DNA of 10,974 nt from CAYGWP01 sp964353455 (GTDB lineage: Bacteria; Planctomycetota; Phycisphaerae; FEN-1346). This document shows positions 7,278-10,974 of this stretch, piece after piece; positions within the stretch are counted from its first letter, which is position 1; each line of letters starts with the position of its first letter. Below the pieces are notes generated by a model that did not search any database, had not been told where the DNA came from, and was given only the letters and a program-made list of their open reading frames with translations. The stretch covers positions 1 to 10,974 of the forward strand of contig CAYGWP010000520.1 in assembly GCA_964353455.1 (NCBI GenBank). The letters are read 5' to 3'. The translations under genes and the position numbers were made by a program.

Positions 7278-7305
7278 TTGAATTGTCGCCGGGGCGTGGT
7301 AGAAT
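7278..7305 (+). promoter_or_regulatory. Promoter of the tRNA-Ala gene
   Basis: -35 TTGAAT (7278-7283), 16-bp spacer, -10 TAGAAT (7300-7305). Together they match the sigma-70-type consensus at 9 of 12 positions. The -10 lies 12 bp before the mature tRNA 5' end, leaving a very short leader. Confidence 0.7.
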
Positions 7306-7317
7306 ACCTCCCCTTGT

Positions 7318-7393
7318 GGGGCCGTAGCTCAACTGGGAGAGCGCCTGGTTCGCAATCAGGAGGTTGTGGGTTCAAGTCCCATCGGCTCCACCA
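7318..7393 (+). tRNA. tRNA-Ala (anticodon CGC)
   Basis: A 76-nt cloverleaf. Acceptor GGGGCCG (7318-7324) pairs with CGGCTCC (7383-7389), and its third pair is G-U, the G3:U70 identity element of alanine tRNAs. The D arm is GCTC/GAGC. The anticodon stem CCTGG/TCAGG holds the loop TTCGCAA with anticodon CGC at 7351-7353, reading GCG. The T arm has loop TTCAAGT between GTGGG and CCCAT. The discriminator is A and CCA is encoded. No partial copy of its 3' end, and so no sign of integration, was seen nearby. Confidence 0.97.
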
Positions 7394-7737
7394 GGCTTCG
7401 TTCGCCGCCTGCGGCGGCGAACTTCGCCTTGGCGGGCCAGTTTTCATCTGCTGCCTTTGGCGGACGAAGACTGCCGCGGCGAAGCGGCTTTAGCCGCGAA
7501 GCCGGGCATTCCTCTGATTTCTAGAATCGCGGCGAACATCACGCCCCTCTGGCGTCGCACCCCGAAAGAACCCGCCCCGCCGCCGGGGTGCGGATGAGCA
7601 CGGTTATTCGAGTCTCGGCGATAGGGTGCGACTCCAGATGCTGGGCAGGAGCCGTCAGGCTCTCAGGCCGAGGGGCGATTCGTTATCGCTGTTTTCCCGT
7701 CTTGTGCCGCAAAGTGCGCCGCATCCAGAAACTATCT
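7394..7737. other. Non-coding stretch between tRNA-Ala and convergent membrane-protein gene
   Basis: 344 bp with no gene I can support. Besides the hairpin at 7401-7421 it holds GCGGCTTTAGCCGC (7484-7497), arms GCACCCCG (7557-7564) and CGGGGTGC (7584-7591) around an alternative inner hairpin CCCCG/CGGGG, and a 5-bp GAGCC/GGCTC hairpin near 7650. These may be decayed repeat copies or terminators for the convergent genes. No second tRNA or recognised structured RNA was found. Confidence 0.6.
7401..7421 (+). terminator. Hairpin after tRNA-Ala, possible terminator or processing signal
   Basis: A perfect 9-bp stem TTCGCCGCC / GGCGGCGAA with loop TGC starts 7 nt after the CCA. A competing stem GGCGAA-C-TTCGCC (7416-7428) overlaps its 3' arm. 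There is no T-run directly after; the nearest is TTTT at 7441. Termination is therefore only possible, not shown. Confidence 0.35.
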
Positions 7738-8811
7738 CTACATGTCGCCGTTTGACTGACGCACTTGGTCCATCAAGAGTCCAGTGAAGGCGCGGTTGGT
7801 GGCTCGGAATCTGACGATTCCACGGTCAGCGTCAACCACACGGCGGCGATAAGGGCGGCAGATCAAGTCCGGCAGCACCGCCACGCCGAAGGGCACGGCG
7901 AACAGGCTCACAACGCCAAAGACTATCCATTGACCCGTGTGGTCAATTCCAGGAATACCCCTCGCCAGCAGTGCCACCAAGGCAATCAGCACTACGGCAA
8001 CGGCCAACGCGACGGGCCACCAGCGCCGCCGGATCCGTGATGCGCACGGGCCGCACAAGGGGACTGGCACGTTACTGCCCTTGTTGACCTTGAAGGGCGG
8101 ACTGTACTCTGTCGAAGCGGGGGCCATGCAGCAGCAGCAGACCCTTGGGAAAACGACCTGACTTGGCCGGAAAACCGCCCAACCCGCCAAGAGGTCTGGG
8201 TTCTCGTAACGGTTGGGTACAGGTGCGAGGTGCGTCTTGCCTGTATGCGGGTCAGTGCGTTCGATCTGGGCCGGCGGTGTACCGAGTGGGACGGCCGGCC
8301 GCTGAGGATATGTCCGGTTCGGATCAATGCGACGCCGCAGCCAGAACCTGAACGGGAAAATCCAGATTGGCGAAGCGAGGCAAAAGATCAGCACAATCAG
8401 CCGCGTAACCCAGGGCAAGTCTGAGTTGGCGCCGAATACGCGCGCCAGAGCGGCCCCTAGGAACAATGCCACAAAGAACCCAACCACCACGATCACCACG
8501 GCCAGCAACGGCAGATACCGGTACTTCCGCTTACGATATGTCTTGACCATATCCGCATTCACCCAACCGCACTTGGGGCAAGGCACCAACTCAACTTCGT
8601 GTGCCAATCGCCTGTCCAAGTACCATTGAGCGGAGGCTTGGGCGCTGGCCTTTGCCGAGGCCTGGCCCAGGAAGTAAGGGGCTTCGCCTGTGCCCGTTGC
8701 GGTACGCGTGAGTTCGTAGAGAAAGGGAGTTCCGCACTTCTCACAGGTGACCTGCTTGGTCCGCCGCCCAACCACTACGGAGGTGAACATCTTGGCAAGA
8801 TATGGAACCAT
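7738..8811 (-). CDS. Predicted membrane protein with two cysteine-pair (zinc-ribbon-like) modules
   Basis: A 357-residue protein from the ATG at 8811. The frame also offers TTG at 8847 and ATG at 8790; a GGGGG run 7 nt upstream slightly favours 8811, while the conserved-looking part begins at 'MFTSVVVGRRTK' (8790). The N-terminal soluble region has CEKC (23-26) and CPKC (78-81), a possible split zinc ribbon separated by an Ala/Ser/Gln-rich segment with 'ASAKASAQASAQ' (51-62). Two hydrophobic helices follow (about 99-122 and 135-158). A second soluble segment has four consecutive cysteines (225-228) and CGPC (253-256), a second possible metal site. Two more helices follow (265-284, 294-318) and a basic/polar tail. 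I do not recognise a family. The cysteine modules may face the cytoplasm, since the basic loops flank the helices. It lies 98 bp after the DUF1015 gene on the same strand, with perhaps its own promoter. Confidence 0.78.
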   Translation of the reverse strand: MVPYLAKMFTSVVVGRRTKQVTCEKCGTPFLYELTRTATGTGEAPYFLGQASAKASAQASAQWYLDRRLAHEVELVPCPKCGWVNADMVKTYRKRKYRYLPLLAVVIVVVGFFVALFLGAALARVFGANSDLPWVTRLIVLIFCLASPIWIFPFRFWLRRRIDPNRTYPQRPAVPLGTPPAQIERTDPHTGKTHLAPVPNRYENPDLLAGWAVFRPSQVVFPRVCCCCMAPASTEYSPPFKVNKGSNVPVPLCGPCASRIRRRWWPVALAVAVVLIALVALLARGIPGIDHTGQWIVFGVVSLFAVPFGVAVLPDLICRPYRRRVVDADRGIVRFRATNRAFTGLLMDQVRQSNGDM

Positions 8812-8909
8812 CGCCAAGCCCCCAAAGGAAGCCCGTCTGCACCACAAGCAGGGAAACCTTGCCGCTGCCTCACGGCCGCGCCGGCCTCGTTGATGCCCAA
8901 TTCCACGCT

Positions 8910-10217
8910 TCAGTCGCTCAGCGGGTTGAGGACCAGGCCGGAGAGCGCCTTCGGATAGAAATATGTTGATTTGGTCGGCATGCGTTCGCCGGACTGGGCG
9001 ACTTCCTGGAGGCTCTGGACGGGCAGGGGCCTCAGGACCAGGGCGGCGTCGGCACCGTCTTCGTGGACAGCGTCGAACGCCTGCTGCGCGAGGTGGACGT
9101 AAGAGAGTTTCAGGCCCGCCGTGTCGAGGGCCTCCGGCAGATCGTTCCTCAGGAGCACCCGCTCAAGGATCGCCACGTCAAGCCGCCGCCAGGCCTTCGA
9201 GTGGTCGGCGGCAAGGGCGTCCATCACCTTCGTGTCCCTCAGGGTCAGGAGGAACGCCTTGGACGTGTCGCGTGTCCAGAGGCCGAATGCGTGTCCGGGG
9301 GCGGCCCTCAGGTGCTCGACCATGCGCGGGCTGGTGGCCTCGCCGCCGATGAATTCCTGCCAGGCGAAGTGTTCCTCGGTGGCCTTGCGGAGGCGTTCCA
9401 TCGTCAGGCCCTGGAGGCCTGAAAGGATGCGGTGCGTCGGCAGTATGGCCAGCCCCGGATGGTGCATCGAGACGCAGAGCATCAGGATGCCGGCGACGGG
9501 GTGGTCGGGTCCGATCTTCTCGCCTGCTGCCTCGCGCTCGCGCTTGTACGCAAGGGCCGTCTCGTAGCGGTGGTGTCCGTCGGCGATGAAGATGGGCCTC
9601 TCGGCCATCGCCTCGACGACCCGATTGACGAGCCTCTCATCGACGCAGCCGAACAGGCGGTGCACGACGCCGCTGCCATCGACGGTCTGCGCAATCGGCT
9701 CGCACATGGCCGCATCGCGGAACATGGCGGTGACGGCGTTCGTCGAGTCGGGGAAGATGCCGAAGATCGGCTCGGTGTTGGCGTGCGTGGTCCGCATCAA
9801 CCTCAGGCGGTCCTCTTTGGGCCCCGGCATCGTCTCTTCGTGCGGAAAGATCTTGCCCGTGCCGAACTCTTCCAGGCCGATGCGGGCGAGGAACCCCTCG
9901 CGGAGGTACGACTTCCCCTCGACCTCAAACTCCTGCTGGTAGAAGTAGATGGCCGGCTGCGGATCGCGGACGAGGATTCCGGTCTTGCGCCACTTGGCCA
10001 ACAGGTCGGCCGCGCGGGTGTACTTGTTGTGGCGGGCGTTGTCGCCGGGGTTGTCCTTGCCGAGGATCAAGCGGACGATGTTATGTGGATGCGTTCGGTA
10101 GAGTTCGTCCTGCTCGTCGGGAGTGATGCAGTCGTACGGCGGCGCGGTCACGAGGGCCACGCTCAGCGGGTCGCGCGTGTTGTACCGGAGCGCCCGAAAG
10201 GGTCGGACCGTTGCCAT
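8910..10217 (-). CDS. DUF1015 family protein
   Basis: A 435-residue cytoplasmic protein of about the full length of the family. The N-terminus 'MATVRPFRALRYNTRDP' (1-17), 'VTAPPYDCITPDEQDEL' (23-39), 'NIVRLILGKD' (46-55), 'IFPHEETMPGPKEDRLRL' (123-140) and 'FIADGHHRYETAL' (210-222) are hallmarks of DUF1015. The HEET and ADGHHRYE segments suggest a polar, possibly catalytic site, but no reaction is established that I know of. Some databases label the family SpoOJ/ParB-like, which nothing here supports. It starts 3 nt after the ahcY stop, so it is translated from the same message. In other genomes I associate DUF1015 with serine-pathway genes (serA/serC). Both settings touch serine, one-carbon and homocysteine metabolism; a role there is inference. 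Confidence 0.92.
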   Translation of the reverse strand: MATVRPFRALRYNTRDPLSVALVTAPPYDCITPDEQDELYRTHPHNIVRLILGKDNPGDNARHNKYTRAADLLAKWRKTGILVRDPQPAIYFYQQEFEVEGKSYLREGFLARIGLEEFGTGKIFPHEETMPGPKEDRLRLMRTTHANTEPIFGIFPDSTNAVTAMFRDAAMCEPIAQTVDGSGVVHRLFGCVDERLVNRVVEAMAERPIFIADGHHRYETALAYKREREAAGEKIGPDHPVAGILMLCVSMHHPGLAILPTHRILSGLQGLTMERLRKATEEHFAWQEFIGGEATSPRMVEHLRAAPGHAFGLWTRDTSKAFLLTLRDTKVMDALAADHSKAWRRLDVAILERVLLRNDLPEALDTAGLKLSYVHLAQQAFDAVHEDGADAALVLRPLPVQSLQEVAQSGERMPTKSTYFYPKALSGLVLNPLSD

Positions 10218-10220
10218 TCG

Positions 10221-10974
10221 CTACGTTCCCATGTCGCTGGATGACAGGTACTTGGCCTGCTGGGCGGTGAGTTTGTCGATCGAGATGCCCATGGTCTGGA
10301 GTTTCAGGGCCGCAACGTATTCATCGACCTCGTGGGGCACGTCGTGGACCCTCGTTTCGAGATTGCGGCGGTGCTTGACGACCCACTCGGTTGCGAGGGC
10401 CTGGACGGCGAAACTCATGTCCATAACTGCGGCAGGGTGGCCCTCGGCTGCGGCCAGGTTCACGAGGCGGCCCTCGGCCAGGACGTTGACGGTCCGGCCG
10501 GTCGCCAGTTTATAGGTATCGACGAAGGGCCTTACGCCGCGCCGGACCTTCTTCGAGAGTTTCTCCAGGGCCGGCAGGTCGATCTCGACGTTGAAGTGGC
10601 CGCTGTTGGCGACTATTGCGCCGTCCTTCATGACCTTGAAGTGCTCGGCGCGGATGACGTTGATGTCGCCCGTGACGGTGATGAAGAGGTCGCCGATCCG
10701 GGCGGCCTCGATCATCGGCATCACGAGGAATCCGTCCATCGTGGCCTCGATGGCCTTCAGGGGGTCAACCTCGGTGACGATGACGATTGCGCCCGCGCCG
10801 CGTGCGCGGTTGGCCACGCCGCGGCCGCACATGCCGTACCCGGCCACGACGACGCGTTTGCCGGCCACGAGCATGTTGGTGGCGCGGATGACGCCGTCGA
10901 GCGTAGATTGGCCGGTGCCGTAACGGTTGTCGAAGAGGTGCTTGCAGTCGGCATCGTTGACGGCGACCACAGGG
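10221..10974 (-). CDS. ahcY: S-adenosyl-L-homocysteine hydrolase (adenosylhomocysteinase), 5' end outside window
   Basis: The C-terminal 250 residues or so of AhcY; the frame runs off the right edge, and the GTG at 10970 is an internal Val. It converts S-adenosylhomocysteine to adenosine and homocysteine with bound NAD+, removing the inhibitor of methyltransferases. Visible motifs, numbered from 10970: 'VNDADCKHLFDNRYGTGQS' (4-22) with the catalytic Lys/Asp/Asn region, NAD-binding 'VVVAGYGMCGRGVA' (40-53), 'NSGHFNVEID' (122-131) and 'AAAEGHPAAVMDMSF' (173-187). The protein ends at 'KYLSSSDMGT' and lacks the C-terminal tail with Lys and Tyr found in eukaryotic and many bacterial enzymes. YGTGQS replaces YGCRES, so this is the short, archaeal/Thermotoga-like type. 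It is the first visible gene of the unit with DUF1015. Confidence 0.97.
   Translation of the reverse strand, partial: PVVAVNDADCKHLFDNRYGTGQSTLDGVIRATNMLVAGKRVVVAGYGMCGRGVANRARGAGAIVIVTEVDPLKAIEATMDGFLVMPMIEAARIGDLFITVTGDINVIRAEHFKVMKDGAIVANSGHFNVEIDLPALEKLSKKVRRGVRPFVDTYKLATGRTVNVLAEGRLVNLAAAEGHPAAVMDMSFAVQALATEWVVKHRRNLETRVHDVPHEVDEYVAALKLQTMGISIDKLTAQQAKYLSSSDMGT

Noticed and set aside
7318..7737. tRNA-Ala as an integration site of a mobile island
   Set aside because: No duplicated tRNA 3' end, integrase or foreign-looking genes appear downstream in the window.
8811..8847. TTG start at 8847 for the membrane protein
   Set aside because: No Shine-Dalgarno sequence at a suitable distance, a rare start codon, and the added residues look unlike a protein N-terminus of this type.
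9432..10244. A 270-codon frame antisense to DUF1015
   Set aside because: Opposite strand of a clear family match; Asp/Val/Arg-biased shadow translation.

Overview
The window is GC-rich bacterial DNA. Gene content and protein style point to Planctomycetota or a near relative in the PVC group: a Gfo/Idh/MocA oxidoreductase, several large secreted proteins of carbohydrate-lyase type, a secreted DUF1961 (YesU-like) protein, a short-form S-adenosylhomocysteine hydrolase and a DUF1015 protein. The lineage is inferred from family content and sequence style; there is no marker gene such as 16S rRNA.

Left part (1-7118): a carbohydrate-related locus. A Gfo/Idh/MocA-type oxidoreductase enters from the left edge on + and ends at 867. 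Convergent to it is a two-gene minus-strand unit: a secreted DUF1961/YesU-like protein (5219 down to 4356), then, 64 bp downstream, a very large secreted heparinase II/III-like polysaccharide lyase (4291 down to 944). Divergent from that unit, across a 306-bp intergenic region, lies a plus-strand gene for a 530-residue secreted protein of no family I can name (5526-7118). The intergenic region holds two tandem 49-bp hairpin units, a further inverted repeat and a perfect Shine-Dalgarno sequence. Three exported proteins on both sides of one control region suggest a small polysaccharide-degradation locus, possibly for an acidic glycan. No SusC/SusD pair and no transporter are visible.

Middle (7119-7737): non-coding apart from one tRNA. 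It has a nested inverted-repeat element (7148-7256), a tRNA-Ala(CGC) with its own recognisable promoter (7278-7393), then about 344 bp with several GC-rich hairpins and no gene I can support.

Right part (7738-10974): all minus strand. The order of transcription is ahcY (S-adenosylhomocysteine hydrolase, cut by the right edge), a DUF1015 protein starting 3 nt after the ahcY stop, and, about 100 bp further, a four-helix membrane protein with cysteine motifs of zinc-ribbon type. ahcY and DUF1015 almost certainly form one transcript and belong to one-carbon/methylation housekeeping, separate from the glycan locus.

I see no CRISPR array, transposase, integrase, phage gene or defence system. The most interesting items are the uncharacterised 530-residue secreted family, the unusually extended lyase paired with DUF1961, the cysteine-rich membrane protein, and two structured intergenic repeat elements.
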